A stretch of 64,000 nucleotides of DNA from Sycon ciliatum (lineage: Eukaryota; Porifera; Calcarea; Leucosolenida; Sycettidae), in the NCBI RefSeq assembly GCF_964019385.1, contig NC_088655.1, positions 12,092,422-12,156,421 of the forward strand. Direction: 5' to 3'. Under the pieces are notes generated by a model. It was not told where the DNA came from. It was given only the letters and a program-made list of their open reading frames with translations, and made no database searches. This document shows, one piece after another, positions 18,582 to 31,610 of the stretch (position 1 is its first letter; every line of letters starts with the position of its first letter). The translations under genes were made by a program, and so were the position numbers.

Positions 18582-18923
18582 TATAGGGCTTGAAAGTGAT
18601 GACGTCAAAAGTGGCCAAGGAGTAGTAAGTTGACATCAGATTTCTATTTTGGATCCACTAAGGTGTGACTTTGCTATTGCCTCAGTATGTGGGTGCATAG
18701 CAACCCACTCATGTTGTATGCAGGGGTGACTTTTGCTTCGCCACCAGTTGTAACTCCGCCCCCAGTAGCCAAATCAGTCAGTTTCATTGGCTACATCACC
18801 TTGCTGTGAGTAAGACGGCTTGAAATGTGCTTGGATCCATACAAAAACTGGATTCAAGTGGATCCAGTTTTTGAATTTTTGAAATTGTTGCTATGCTGTG
18901 ACGTAGCACTTTCAAGCCCTATA
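18582..18923. mobile_element. MITE, ends TATAGGGCTTGAAAGTG
   Basis: The left end TATAGGGCTTGAAAGTGATG and right end CACTTTCAAGCCCTATA are inverted, with GACGTCA / TGACGT just inside. It interrupts the GTATCGCTCACTG tandem repeat. Internal inverted GGATCCA pairs lie around 18650 and 18855. 342 bp, non-coding. Confidence 0.75.
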
Positions 18924-19306
18924 GGTATCGCTCACTGCATGCCAGGGTAGATCGAAGACTCAAACTATGCCGTCTGCATCCACGCACGCACATGATCCAG
19001 GAGCGCAAAACCGGGGAGAAGGCAATCTTGGAGTTGGACCTGCTAAAGAACATAATAATAGAATGTTGATCTCCCTTGTTGGCTGCCAACAGGCAACAGG
19101 GTGGTCACACGCGTGTTGTAGAGGGCTGTTGCTACCCTGCGCAATTCCCCCGCTCGTAGACATTGCCGACGGAAAAAACGTTGCATACTTAACCATCTTC
19201 ACCCTCTGTCTCTGTCTGGCTGTCTGGCTGACAGACAGCCAGATAGGCAGACGAATATCTGCCTGTCTGTCACTCACTCTCTCTGTCTGTTTTATGTCTC
19301 TGTATA

Positions 19307-19636
<330 letters not shown>

Positions 19637-19768
19637 GCTCATCGGTACAATACTTTCTGGGATGCTTATATCAGATACGCTCAGTCTCTGATTTAGCCAC
19701 CCACACTCCCTGTTGGCAGGGACAACTGCAGTTGGAACCCGGGACGGATACCCTGATGCCATCACTAT

Positions 19769-22032
19769 TAGGGGTGAAACGAAGGTGTCAAAGGTTCGAA
19801 GAACCTTCGTTTTCATTTGAAACAAACCTTCGTTTTCAATTCAAAAGAAGGTTAACACACGATTTCTGCACACACATGCACTGATCTTCCTTGTATACAG
19901 GAGGTACTGTACTGTAGTTTGTACAGTGCACTAGTTTTGTGTCCACTTGGCTCCCGTAGGTGCCATTGCAAGTGCATAATGGGGCTGTTAAGTGATGACG
20001 TCACAGTTCCTTCGATACGCATAACAACGATCCCACTGGGGACAAACAAAAGTAGCGTCGTCTCCACCGACCCAGTTGTCAGTGGCAACATACATGTATA
20101 GGAATCGTGTACATTTCTTCGTTTCTTCTTTGCTGTTTTCAGTGAGTGTTTTGTTTTCTCTTTGTCCTTGATCTCGACGATGTTGTCGTGCTCATTACCT
20201 TACTGAGACGTCTCTTGTGACTGTAGCCAGTGTCATGGAGGATTTTATTGGCGTGACAAGGTAGATCGCCGAGATCGAGCGTGAAAAACGCTCTGCATTA
20301 GTAGCTCCTGTAGAATGTTTTCTGGGTTGGCCTATCCATGGTCAACAAAACCAAGGTGCAAGACAGCATGAGAGATCGTGTTAACGATGTGAACTCCAAA
20401 AGGTAAGCTCCTGAACAAGTGGAAAGATATGGGTATTTACAAACTCTCTCTTCATCCATCGATTGGCGCTATGCATTGCATTTTGTCTTCACAGATAATC
20501 TGGCCAAATTTATTGTAACTAGAGAGTGCAATCGTGCACTGCTTGGGGCCCATCCCAATGTCATCACATGGCTGTGGTGACTAGTGTATATCTGGGAGAA
20601 TTTTTCCTCGACTGATACGGAGTGCGGATGGATCGATTATGAGAAATGCGAACATGTGAAGTAAGTAATTAGTTGTGTCGAAGAAATGTGCAATAAAATA
20701 AAATTTACTTTACACTCAAACATACACTGTAGATGTACATGTACATGTAACATCATGATAATGATTCCATCTTCATTGTCCCGCAACTGGTATACCATAC
20801 GCACCGAATACATGGTGTGTGTGTGCGCGCGTGCAAGCGCGCGCATGTACATGCACACACTCTCATGCGTGGCCGAGTCGGCCAGATGAACAGACCATGC
20901 ATTTACACGAGGTGTCCGTAATGTCATTGGAACGCTGTACTTTATGACTTTATTCCAAAAGAGTATGTCTTGCCCCTGACGAATGGAGTTGTGTCTGTGC
21001 TCAGCGGGTATCGGGCTATGACGCAACACTGCAATCAGCGCTGCAATTAAAAGAGCACTGCATGGATTATTTTGACTAACTTCCTTTGCGTTTACTTGGT
21101 TGAGCCCGTGGTTTCATTTCTGTGTTCTGTCATGATTGGCCTCTGGAAATAATCAGAGTGGATGTCATTTTGCCATGTGTGCCTTGTGCGACAGGTTCAA
21201 GGCTAGATGCACTTCACATTCGGCGTGCGATCTCAGCGTCTGGGACCTGATGAAGTCTTGGTTGGATAATTATTCAAGCCTGATACTACTCGACACACCA
21301 ATGTACATGTCAATGTAATTTTTTCAGAGCTGCACTATTTACGTGTTGATGCTTACTTCGGTGTTAGCGTGTTTCCCCCGGATTGTTTCTATCATCATGA
21401 TCGTGTGTTCTTGGGCTGAGCGAGCACATGCACAAGTGTGCAGCTATAACCCTGTGTATCTTTGGTTACACTTTGTTCTGCAATGCATGTACCTTGTAAC
21501 ATTATGTGCTTGCACTGCTTTGTCTGGCCTGCGTATTTCAGGACTATTCAGTGCATTAGACCCAGTTTTGTTTGGTTGCCGGATGACCTCTTGTTGCGTC
21601 GCTCTGTATTTGTATTCATCAATTTTTGGGCTTGAGAATTGAGCTGTTGTGTGGTTCCCAATATGAAAACATCATGCTGGTGCTCTGTGTTTCGATTATC
21701 GACTGTCGGAGCAGTCATGCATTTATTAGCAGAACGGTCAATACTGTAGTCTTTTCACGTGTTTGTCTTTTTTGTGTTTTCGCCGGGGGTATTAGCGGTA
21801 ACGTTGCACACAGAACGGCAGTGTTGCATCACTGGACGACCCTGCCTCTGCATCTGACTTAATTTCCCCAGGATCTGGTGCAGTTACACCAGACAGCCAC
21901 TTCCTGTAAACACGCAAACAGCAAAAGAAGAGATCCCGCAAATCAGGAAAAACCATTATGGAAAATTTAGAGTAGATCATACAACATTCAATAATCTGGA
22001 GTAATTACAGTGAGACAAACACTTCAAACAGT

Positions 22033-22088
<56 letters not shown>

Positions 22089-22946
22089 CATCCTTCCACA
22101 AATACCCTATGACAATTCCCTAGAACGATTTTATTTTATATTCTTAGGACATCATTCTGAACATAATAAATTCTTCCATGGGTCTTCAATCACCACGGAG
22201 GGCGAAAATATATCTAAGTCATGCAGTTTACGGGAGGTACGAGCTGTCATGGATATAGAGGCTGATACTGTGCCAGCGTGAGGGCAGAGACAGAAAGAAG
22301 ACACTGATTTCTTGAACAACTCACCTATATATAATCGAATCCACAAGGAGCGCTCATACTTTGATCCATCAGGACGCGAAACATCTTCAAAGCACTCTCA
22401 AACACGGAGTTTTACTGTGGGCAGCCAATTTCACAGCCATCATGAAGGCACTCGACGACTACAGGAGTTTTGTAGAGGAAAGAACAAGGAGTAAAGAGCG
22501 ACAACAATCGCTTGAAGAAAAAGCAAAGAAAAACAACAGTTACTGTCTCTCCAGTCATTTAGATGCTGTTGCCCTTGACATCTGGTTCCATCCAGAGGAC
22601 GCGACTTTTGTTTGTCCCCAGTGCTCTCCGTTGCTATGCGTATCGAAGGAGCCGTGACGTCACACTTAACAGCCCCATAGGCCACGGACTGCGATTGAGC
22701 ATGGCCATTCACGGCCACTGTGTGCAGAAGAGGTCTTGCGCAGTTGGAGCTTCAAACTGCGCAGTGCAAAAGTTATGGGCGTGCCAATTGTGGTGACTGC
22801 ATATGCAAAGTCATGTACTTTGTAGGGCACATGCACAGAGTGTGCTTCAAGAGGAACTGTGAACTTGTAAAAGAATCCTTCGACACCTTCGTTCGTTTTG
22901 ATGAAGAAGGTTCGTTTGGCACATTGAGACCTTCGTTTCACCCCTA
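19769..22946. mobile_element. hAT-type DNA transposon, 3.2 kb, 8 bp target duplication
   Basis: The ends TAGGGGTGAAACGAAGG ... CCTTCGTTTCACCCCTA are perfect over 17 bp and are flanked by ATCACTAT at 19761-19768 and 22947-22954. An 8 bp duplication with TAGGG-type ends is characteristic of hAT elements. Subterminal regions form a second long inverted pair (GGGGCTGTTAAGTG, CCTTCGATACGCATA, CTGGGGACAAACAAAAGT) at about 19975-20070 and 22590-22680. The 2.4 kb interior has no frame that looks like a hAT transposase, so it is probably a non-autonomous derivative with a foreign interior. A (TC)n tract lies inside (22033-22083). Confidence 0.8.
22033..22083. repeat. (TC)n microsatellite inside the hAT element
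   Basis: About 25 CT units within the interior of the 19769-22946 element. Confidence 0.95.
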
Positions 22947-22954
22947 ATCACTAT

Positions 22955-23772
22955 GCCTGTTCACCGGCCTTAGTGGCGAATGCAGTGTATATTAAGTGTG
23001 ATGCTCGTATAATACAGTCCAGTAATTCATGCATGCTAGATTACCCTAGTAGCATGGCCAATAACGGTATCGATGCATAGAATTTACACCTGCAACCATC
23101 AAACAGTGTGCACACAAACGGCACAAGCAGATTAACACCAAAATAGTCTAGAACATAGCCGAAGCATGCAGGCTGAAGACATCGTTACGTACATAATTGA
23201 ATAATGCTAAGGGACAAAGTGTTACTATGCAGAAAGTCTACGTAAGTCTGATATTGCAGCCTGCAGGAGGAAAACACCCGCTCGGCTGCAGCTGAGGACT
23301 GTGCAATGCAGAAGATCATGAAGGCCGCTTTCTGCCAGAACGGCGACTGATTTTGTTCCCGGTTCCACCAGCGAGGACAGTCCTTACATTCTTGGACATC
23401 AGTAGCAGCAACTACATGTACATGTAGCTATGCAGGCAACTTATCTTTAGGCTCTGGATGAGGGCATGATCATCCAGTGCAGGGAGAAGGCGAAGCTAAT
23501 CGGCGGCACCAAGATTAGGCTACAGCTGTCGAGCTCACACTGGACAGATGATTCGTACTGCCTGGAAGACTCTTACAATTTCGAACATCAAATCACCTTG
23601 CCTATTACACTTCTGGAGGAAGTACAGTGTAAGTTATAGCAGGCTGTACAGTGCGTTGAGCCTCTTGCTCTACAGTTCGGTTGGTACAATGGATAGTGTA
23701 CTAGCTGCTTTGGTGTTTGGATAATCGGGCAGGGCTGAAGATGTTGCGACTTCCTGCAAGGTGGTGTACACA
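22955..23772. other. No recognised feature
   Basis: Short frames only; no repeat copy found elsewhere in the window by eye. Confidence 0.4.
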
Positions 23773-24352
23773 TCAACTATAATACCCCATCATGGCATGC
23801 GTCTTGGTTACAAATGGATGTCCTGCATCAACGATAAATGCAAGCTCCATCCGCAGCTGGATCTCCTGCTCTGGGGAGGGGGTCGTTGAGGATATTTCGA
23901 AGCGTCTCAATGATCCTCTTTTCGGAGAAAACGTTGTTAGACACGCCGCACAAATAAGTTCCCCACGGTACGTCTTCAGAGACTCATTGGCAAATTCTAC
24001 AACACCAGCTTCAGCGTTTACTCGTACCAAGAGTACATAATCCGAGGATTATAACAGGGAGGTTATGTACTCTTGCTAGTGCTTTAGTACCCTCACCGTG
24101 AGCAATTGGAGCCCGCTTTGTCGTTTTTTTTTTAAATTTCGGCCAGTCTGCTACTATCATTTCGTCTTGGGGGTTAGACAAGGGGAAGTAGCCATGTAGG
24201 GGCGTTAGCCCGCCTTTCGGCACCGGGAGTTGCAGCTCGCTCGACTTGACTCTACTGAGTGCAGAGGACCCACACCTTGATCTTTGTCGTTGGATCGGCC
24301 TTGTCCTTGCCTGTTCTTTGGAAGGACCGTTTGCGGGCAATAACTGCGTCAC
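23773..24352 (-). pseudogene. BED-finger-like transposase N-terminal fragment, interrupted by a 48 bp element
   Basis: The upstream frame (24352 down) encodes a Lys-rich stretch ending EGTKALA; the downstream frame (to 23773) encodes VNAEAGVVEFANESLKTYRG then ELICAACLTTFSPKRGSLRRF. The C-x2-C...K-x-S-x3-H-like layout resembles BED/CGGBP1-type fingers at the N-terminus of hAT transposases, although the His residues are not kept. Deleting the CAAGAG-family insert at 24028-24075 plus one target copy puts both parts in one frame. No catalytic region follows. Family assignment is tentative; the single broken frame is clear. Confidence 0.45.
24028..24075. mobile_element. CAAGAG-family DNA element, copy 3 (48 bp)
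   Basis: It starts CAAGAGTACATAA and ends GGTTATGTACTCTTG. Flanking heptamers are CTCGTAC and CTAGTGC, identical at five of seven positions. It splits a minus-strand reading frame, which is restored by removing the element and one heptamer. Confidence 0.75.
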
Positions 24353-26414
24353 TCAGCTGCCACTTCCAGAATTACTTCAACACTTCCGGGTGAGGATTCT
24401 TGCGCGTCACCGGTCATCTCGTCAACTTCAAGATCAGAATTCGGGCAATTCCCAATCCCACCACGGAGGTCTTGTATGAGCTCACATAATGGTAACATAG
24501 CCATGGCGAAGGCCACACGCGAACCGCCTAGTGTCGGATCGGACCGTGGCGTCTCCCAGAAACCATCATTACCGGGTCAAGATCACGCACAGCGCCGCCA
24601 TGCGCCTGGTCAGGCAATGTCGATATCAGTTCTCACGCCTGGGCCGGCCAATGGCAATGGGATAGATTCTAGACCCTGAAAGCGATCATACCACTGCGTG
24701 TAGGTTACAAGGCGTGCGAACTGTATTTTGTCGAAAAGTGTGTTGTAAAAATTAAAAAAATGATGTGTTGTTTTCCTGTGTGATGGCATTCCCCAAACCG
24801 TCTCGTCTAGTCGCGTGCGTGTGTGATATGAGCATGTGCGATCTTGTAGTCGAGGGTCCTTTTGTCAGTCTTCTTGTTCGTCTCTGTCAGAGCAGTTTGC
24901 TTTTCCGTCTTGTCAATATAAATAATGTAACAAACAAGTCATGTCCTTTGTGTCCTGCGTCCCGGGGAACGGAGTGGCTGTGATTCCGTAACAAAGTGTA
25001 AGTCTGTACTGTAGTAGGGGAGCAAGGCTTTCGAGCCAGCGAAACGATCTCACCTTGCTTGCCCTGCAGAGAACCGTTGGTCTTCAGATGCCCTGTTCAC
25101 TGAAGTAACATTAGTTCAGTGACCAGGGCCTCTGGTGAAACAATATCCACAAAGTAGTTCACATCTTCACTCTTCGCCTGATTAGCGTGGCGGCACGCTA
25201 CCTCAGCGCATCGCCTATTGGGGGTATTGCTCACCTCTCACACCTCGCCCGGATCCCAATCCATCGCATGTCTGTCAGGGACTGGCGCAATATCACACCT
25301 ACCGCCTGAGGGTGGAACAAAACCAACGTGTGCCTGGTCACGAACTCTCATTTTTAGTTCAGGAGTTTGGTGGAAGAACGCTCACTGCAAGCCTAGATTT
25401 CTGCCGCACGACGTGTGCTCGAGCTTCTTCCTTCCATTAGGAAATTTGTTTGTTTTCGTGTGAGAACTCTTAAGCTGTAGTCAGGCATAGCTAGGGACAA
25501 AAACAATGCAGCATGCTGTATTTGAGTGTTTCCATGTGAGTCGCCATGTGGTGACTGACTCCCGGGGCCGTCAGTCGTCGACTGTCAGGGGACACGCTCC
25601 TTGGCAGCAGGTCACCGGGGCAAACATAAGCAGCTGTTCTCGCTCGCTGCGCTCAGGTTTGCCGCGTTGCCTACGCCATGCTTGCTACGAAACTGTAACG
25701 AAAGTGTTCGTTTCTTTTCTGTTCTTGCTCTGTAAAGTAGTTCTGCAGCATAATATTTTATTATGTAAAAAAAACTTCCAAATTATGTCTAGGTAGATAT
25801 TACTGTGAAAAATTGTCTTTTAGGCGTGGGCCTTTGCCTTCGCCGTTCTCTTTTTCGTTTCTCCCATTTACTTCTCTGGTTTCCAAGTCAGGTCCGGTTT
25901 TGTTGTTTTGCCAAAACATTGAAGTTTTGTTACGAGCCTTTGAGTGCTAAAGAATTTGTAGCCAATCTAAATTTACCCAGGCGCGCCATGTCCGTTCCCG
26001 CCGTGGGTTACACATCTGATAGAAGAACTACTGTGCTCAATACGTATTGTCTTCCTCCACAAGGGGCGGTAGATGCAGTAGTGGGACTACAGACAGTTCG
26101 GCGGCGGACTGTTTCCGGCAGCGTGGTTACAAGTATGCAGAAGTGTACAATATTGTTAGGCCGTGATAGGTTGGGTCGGGTAGGTTGGTTTGGGCTTGGT
26201 CACGTTTGTCAGTGTGGGCTTTTAGAAGGCCCACAATATGCCTCGCACTCGGGTTTTACAGAACTGGGCTCTGGGTAAGTGTGGAGCTGTGGAGCTTTGT
26301 AAATGGCATAATTGCTATGTGGACGTGCATTGAGGGAGTGGTCTTCTGCACAGTAGACATATGGATGGGTTGGTCTGGTGTGATGGTTTTGAGATGTAGG
26401 CTTGGGTAGTTAGC
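24353..26414. other. No recognised gene
   Basis: Several plus-strand frames of 60-157 codons exist (the longest, 25805-26278, is Arg/Leu/Phe-rich) but none has recognisable motifs, a convincing codon pattern or splice sites. Confidence 0.4.
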
Positions 26415-26500
26415 TGTGAAAGCCTTGAAGAGGAGTGGGCCAGTGGGCAGTGGTGAAAGCCTTGAAGAGGAGTGGGCCAGTGGGCAGTGGTGAAAGCGGG
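26415..26500. repeat. 38 bp tandem repeat, two units and a partial third
   Basis: GTGAAAGCCTTGAAGAGGAG begins at 26415 and 26453, and GTGAAAGC again at 26491. Confidence 0.9.
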
Positions 26501-26667
26501 TAGGGATTATTCTAAAATACTACAATACTGGACATAAGGGAGTGGTGTTTCGCTAGCTTGTGGAGCCTGGGACGTTTTTGTAACGGTGCTTAGTGTTCTA
26601 GTGTTCCTTCGGAAGGAGATGCAGATGATTTGCTCGCTCATTTTCTTGGGTTTCGTTTGCCTGCTGG

Positions 26668-26793
26668 AGGGGTTTGTGGTAATGGTTGGGGGTGGGGGAG
26701 GGGGGGGGGGTGATACTGGGTGGAGGTTAGAGAGGGGTTTGTGGTGATGGTTGGGTTGGGGGGGGGGGCAGGGGTGATATTGGGTGGAGGTTA
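26668..26793. repeat. About 63 bp G-rich tandem repeat, two units
   Basis: GGGGTTTGTGGTRATGGTTG ... GTGATAYTGGGTGGAGGTTAG occurs twice, with G-runs of different length between. 26794-27255 has no recognised feature. Confidence 0.85.
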
Positions 26794-27255
26794 GGAGGAA
26801 TCCTAGACGGGAAGACCTAATGTAATGTTTGGTTACGTTGTCCTTCATATAGGAGTTCTGGTGATGGCATCGTGATACGTATGGCACTAGAGGGGAATGG
26901 GGACTGTGTGTTGGTGGTAGTTAGCTTGTGGAGAAAAGCAATATCAGTTTGGCACAGGAGAAGTTTCAAAATTGGCAAGATCTTCATCTTGCGCAAAACG
27001 CTAGAAATGCTAGAAAGTATTCATGAATTCGATCCACAGTCCAGTAGTGTTCCACCAATGTCAGCTGGACCTGACTTGAAATCATTGCTTGCTTGCTGGC
27101 TTGCTTGCTGCAACATTCCTTCAGGACACATTGGATGCAATTATCACTAAGTCAAATCAACTCTCTAGAGAACAAGCATCCTAATTTCTCCTTCCTACAT
27201 CTCAGTGCAATGCATCTCAGTTGTTTCAGCTCACAACTTGCACACTTAAAAAACT

Positions 27256-27375
27256 ACACACACACGCGCGCGTGCATGCGCACACCCACACGCACCCACA
27301 CACACGCACATATGCACCCACATACACGCACACATGCACACACACACACACGCACACCCCCACACACGCAACACA
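27256..27375. repeat. Imperfect (CA)n microsatellite
   Basis: CACACA with CG and TG interruptions. 27376-28398 has no recognised gene; GAACCATACGAG-type short repeats occur at 27850-27920. Confidence 0.9.
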
Positions 27376-28398
27376 CTTGGCTGCTGCTTATTGTGCGTCC
27401 AACGCCCCGGTGACCAAAGCGCCGTCGGACTGACTGAATGATGGGCAACATCGCTGTGCAGCGGACATCCAGCTTCTAACGCTATCGCCCAGCGCTGGGA
27501 CACGCGAGCTGAGTCAAGTCGGCAGCCGTTGACCACCAGTTGGTAAAGCTCGTAAGCCCACCGGTTCGGTGACCTATGTGTGTGTTTTCGATTCTCACAT
27601 TTCTAGATAGGCATTGACATTATTATTGACATTCAATATTGACACTCGTTCATAACTCATCATTCGTACTTCCATTCCATGCAAGCATCTCCCAAAAGTG
27701 GCGGCAGGCATGACCTTGGTATTTTCTGACTAGGACCGCACAACATGGGGTACACTCAGGGTGGGCTGCACTCAGTACAGTACACAGCACCACCATCTCA
27801 TGAACATTAACTCTACGTGTGAATCACACTTGCACTCGTTTGTTTGTGCTCGTATGGTTCACACAATTGTACACGTGGATCATGCTCGCACTCGTTTGTC
27901 TGTGCTTGTATGGTTCACTGCATGGCTGCATGAAAACACTTCCAAAGCATATGCACACGCATGCACATCTGTAGCTCCCTTTCAGGTCGTAGTTTCACTG
28001 AGCAATTCCCGACATGTCACAAAGCGGCGGCACCCATTAATTACACTACAACAAACCATAACAAATACACAGAGCTGGACTGCTGGACCAAAAAATCTCC
28101 AAATCAAAACAGAATAAGAAAAAAATCGTATTTTCCCGCACTTGTGGGCTTGTGTTAGTCGTGTCCTAGGCCATGCTCTTTCACAAAACAAATTGGGTGA
28201 GCCCACACACCCCAAATCCTGCATAGCTCTAGCTACACATCTCTCAGTCCAGCTCCTGCATGTCCACATGAACAATTGCATGTACAATTTTATGTTCGTA
28301 GCTGTAGAACAGGAATAGGATGCGGTTTCAGGTTCAGGTTTTGAAAAGCATCTGTTGATGCAAGTCGGGTGCTTTTAAAGAGGAGCATTGATTATTGT

Positions 28399-28478
28399 GA
28401 GTGTGTGTGTGTGTGTGCGCGTGTGTGTCCATGTGCGCGTGTGTGTCCATGTGTGCGTGCATGTGCATGTGTGCGTGT
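28399..28478. repeat. Imperfect (GT)n microsatellite
   Basis: GTGTGT with repeated GTGTCCATGTGCGCGT units. 28479-29431 shows no recognised gene; a minus-strand frame at 28934-29197 has no known motif. Confidence 0.9.
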
Positions 28479-29431
28479 GTCTGCATGGACATGACAGTGC
28501 ATGTTGAGATTGGCGTACGGTGGTGGTCCTGAACTGGTGTGCAAATGCAGACAAATCAGTAGAGTAGCAGTAGCAGTAGCAGTTACAGTGCATGCTTTAT
28601 GGGGATCCCAGCAAAAGGGATATTCTAAAACTGGGGAGGGGAATTCCCTAGAAGAAGGCCCCCATGCAAGGGTCACCGGGTCATGCCTGATTTTTTCATC
28701 GCACTATTGAGCGCCTGTGCTACTTGTCCGACAAATACTTTCTGTGAGCGACGGGACCGCCTGCTTTCTCGCTATGCACAGCTGACGTCACATGTTTCCT
28801 GCCATCCATTTAATTCATATTTTAATGGTCGTTGATGATAAAGCCACGGGTGGTGTTGAAGTGTTTGGTTGTTGTTGTTGCTGGTGCGATCACACTTCAT
28901 GTAGTTGCCCAACAAGTGCGGAATGGCAGCTCGCTAGCATTGGAGTCTACCATGAAAGCCAGCCGATGGGAAATGGCGGTATCTTCTATCATCTTCTACC
29001 AAGTCCCGGCATTCAGAATTACAGATCCATGTCACACCGGCAACACTGCATTGGTGAGGCCTGGTGGGATGTTCTGCTGCAGCAGATGCCACATCTTCTA
29101 CCGGTACTTGATTCCGCTCTACCGTGACAGCATCCATAACTTCACGCAATTGTAAGCATGTGGCGGCATAGCTTGAAAAGACCCCGGCAGTGGTCATGCA
29201 GATACGACAATGTTCTACGGCACTAAAAGCTTCACATGTGTGATGCGCTCAGCAACATCTTACGATACCATACGTGTGTCTGCAATACACTTGTGAATAC
29301 CCAGCATACGTTTTCACTGGCCCAGCAAGGTGCTGGTCACTGCATTTGTGTGTGAAGCATTGACGGTCTGACCTGGCTCTGATCTTCCCAACCGCTTGAA
29401 AACCCAGCGATGGTCTAGTGCCGCTGGCGAT

Positions 29432-29524
29432 GTCTGGAGGGTGAGTAGAGGTTGGAAGTGAAGTGCTGGGGAGGGCTGGAGGGTGGGTAGAGGTTGGAAG
29501 TGAAGTGCTGGGGAGGTCTGGAGA
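29432..29524. repeat. About 44 bp tandem repeat, two units
   Basis: GGTAGAGGTTGGAAGTGAAG-type units repeated twice (TAGAGGTTGGAAGTGAAGTG is identical in both). 29525-31349 shows no recognised gene; a GCAAGCAAGCAACC / GCAACCCAGCAACCC stretch lies at 29875-29935. Confidence 0.85.
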
Positions 29525-31349
29525 TGTGGAGCATGCATTTGTTGGGTACTGTGCTTTGTAAATCCAGTGCAAAACGTCGCCGCTATGCCAAGCATTGAAC
29601 TCCAGTCGCTGACTACACAACAACAGCAACCAAAATCAACAGCTCAGCAATGCTAGAGGAGTCAGTGTATCCGCAAGATGGGGACATGTGTACGACATCT
29701 CCTGCTGCAAGAGGAGCAGTGGTCTGCTAATTAGTGCAACAGACTTGTTCCCAGCAGTTCTTTGACCATATTGCAAGAAGACATTTTGTCTGTCTGGGAA
29801 ACCAAAGAGTCTAGATCTGGACATGACTGCTGCTAACTGCACAACTACATGTGATGATACTGTCTGCTATGCTGCAACCCAGCAACCCAGCAACCCGATC
29901 CATCCAGCCAGCCAGCAAGCAAGCAAGCAACCAACCCTGCCATCGCTACGCTGAGTGATATCAACCAACCCAGTAGTAATGCCAGTGATCGCACCAGCCA
30001 GCTCCCTCTCTGCATGGAGGGAGCTGGTCTTTCTTGTCAGTCCATGTCCATTGTCCATTGTGGGTGTGCGTGCGAGTACATGTGGGTGCTTTCAGCGTCG
30101 ATGTTAGTTGGGGTTGCGGCAGGGTGGTGTTGATACTCGCAATGGTGACGCTGGTGGTGTCGCTATCGCTATGGTGACTCGGGTGGTGTTGCTATCGCTA
30201 TACACAGTAGTAGTGCTGCCCTGGTCCAATGGTAAACACCCGTGGCTTTTAGTCTAGCTGTAGGTAGGGTTTGACATATTTAGCATAGGCATTCTTCTGT
30301 ATTGTGCATTGTGTATGATTGCTGTTGTGTGTATGTGTATGATGCAGTGTGTTGTCTGAGTCCTCGGTGTCTGTCATATCATTACTATGGTGGGACATGT
30401 GACTAGGCTGTGCCGCTAGCGACCACCTCGACCCTCCCCCAAACCCTGCAATGCGGTCATCAAGACGGGCACGTTATCACAATCTACAACTGCCCCCATT
30501 CCCCATTGCGTTTTTGTTCTAAAAGTGCGGTCGTCGCTGGACCTCAAGACGTGGTGACCGTATTGGAGATCTCGTAGTTTGTTATAGTCGGTCAGCGCGT
30601 GACCACGTGCCCTGGTAAGGTGCTGTGAACCCGAACTGGCGTTCACATAGGCTCAGAGTACTAGTCTAGGACCACAACACTATGCAAGTTATTATTTTCG
30701 CAAAACACTCGGTGAGTGTTCAAACTGGGATACAGAAACCAATCCAGAACAAATCAGTGCCTCGAGCACACCATGTGCCTTATTTGTATACCGTATGCCA
30801 TATTTGTACATGTTTCCTATTTCCGTAACCTTTTTCATTGTTCATCGTGTCGAACTATAATATCTTCAATTCACGTAATTCTCCATTCCTCAGATTGCCA
30901 ATGCATTATTGTGCGGTGACTGCTTGCCGTAATTGTCATTTTTGTCGACCCTCGTAGTGTGCTTGGTTGGACTGTGGGCAGCTGTGTTCCAACTGGAGGC
31001 TCTGGGTGGAGGCTGCGAATTGTAGTGCATGCTAGGAAAGGTGCGCTCCGGTCCGATACCGCCTTTGTCCGTCGTCGTCCAAAAAAGTAGCAAGTTTGCA
31101 CTAGACAGCTTCTTGTTGGGCACAGCTGCACATATGTCCCTTGTAATGTCTTGTACTCAGTTCTGGGGATTGTGTGGATCCACCCTCATGTTATGCTTCA
31201 ATTTATTATCATACCGCTGGCAACTGGTTTCCGCAAATCATCATTGTTCTCCTCCACCTCCACAAACTACTAAATTAACCAACTAACCACACCCTTAGGC
31301 AGGTTTCTCTGTCCTCTCCCAACAGGTCAACAGGTCTACTTGAAGTAGT

Positions 31350-31610
31350 ACTAACCTTGTGCTTTCCTTCCACAGCTGGGGTAGGGGTAGGGTGGCATAC
31401 TAACGCTGTCCTTTCCTCCCACAGGTGGGGTAGGGGGTAGGGGGTAGGGTGGCATATGCATTGACTAACGCTGTCCTTTCCTTTACAGGTTGGGTAGGGG
31501 GTAGGGTGGTGTGTGCATTGACTAACGCTGTCCTTTCCTTCCATAGATTGGGTATTGGGTAGGGGTAGGGTGGTGTGTGCATTGACTAACGCTGTCCTTT
31601 CCTTCCACAG
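31350..31610 (+). repeat. Minisatellite of five tandem 3'-splice-site-like units
   Basis: Five units of 49-64 bp, each containing ACTAACGCTGTCCTTTCCTT-type sequence and ending in CAG or TAG (at 31375, 31424, 31488, 31546, 31610). CTAAC is a good branch-point match, followed by a pyrimidine tract and AG, so every unit looks like a complete plus-strand splice acceptor. Between them is a G-rich spacer (GGGTAGGGGTAGGGTGG). No exon with recognisable protein follows the last acceptor, so any host gene is unidentified. Confidence 0.8.

Noticed and set aside
28934..29197. Possible exon on the minus strand
   Set aside because: Open for 87 codons but no recognisable motif or matched splice sites.
30214..30280. 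tRNA-like sequence (GGTCCAATGGTAAACACCCGTGG)
   Set aside because: Only an A-box resemblance; no B box or cloverleaf.
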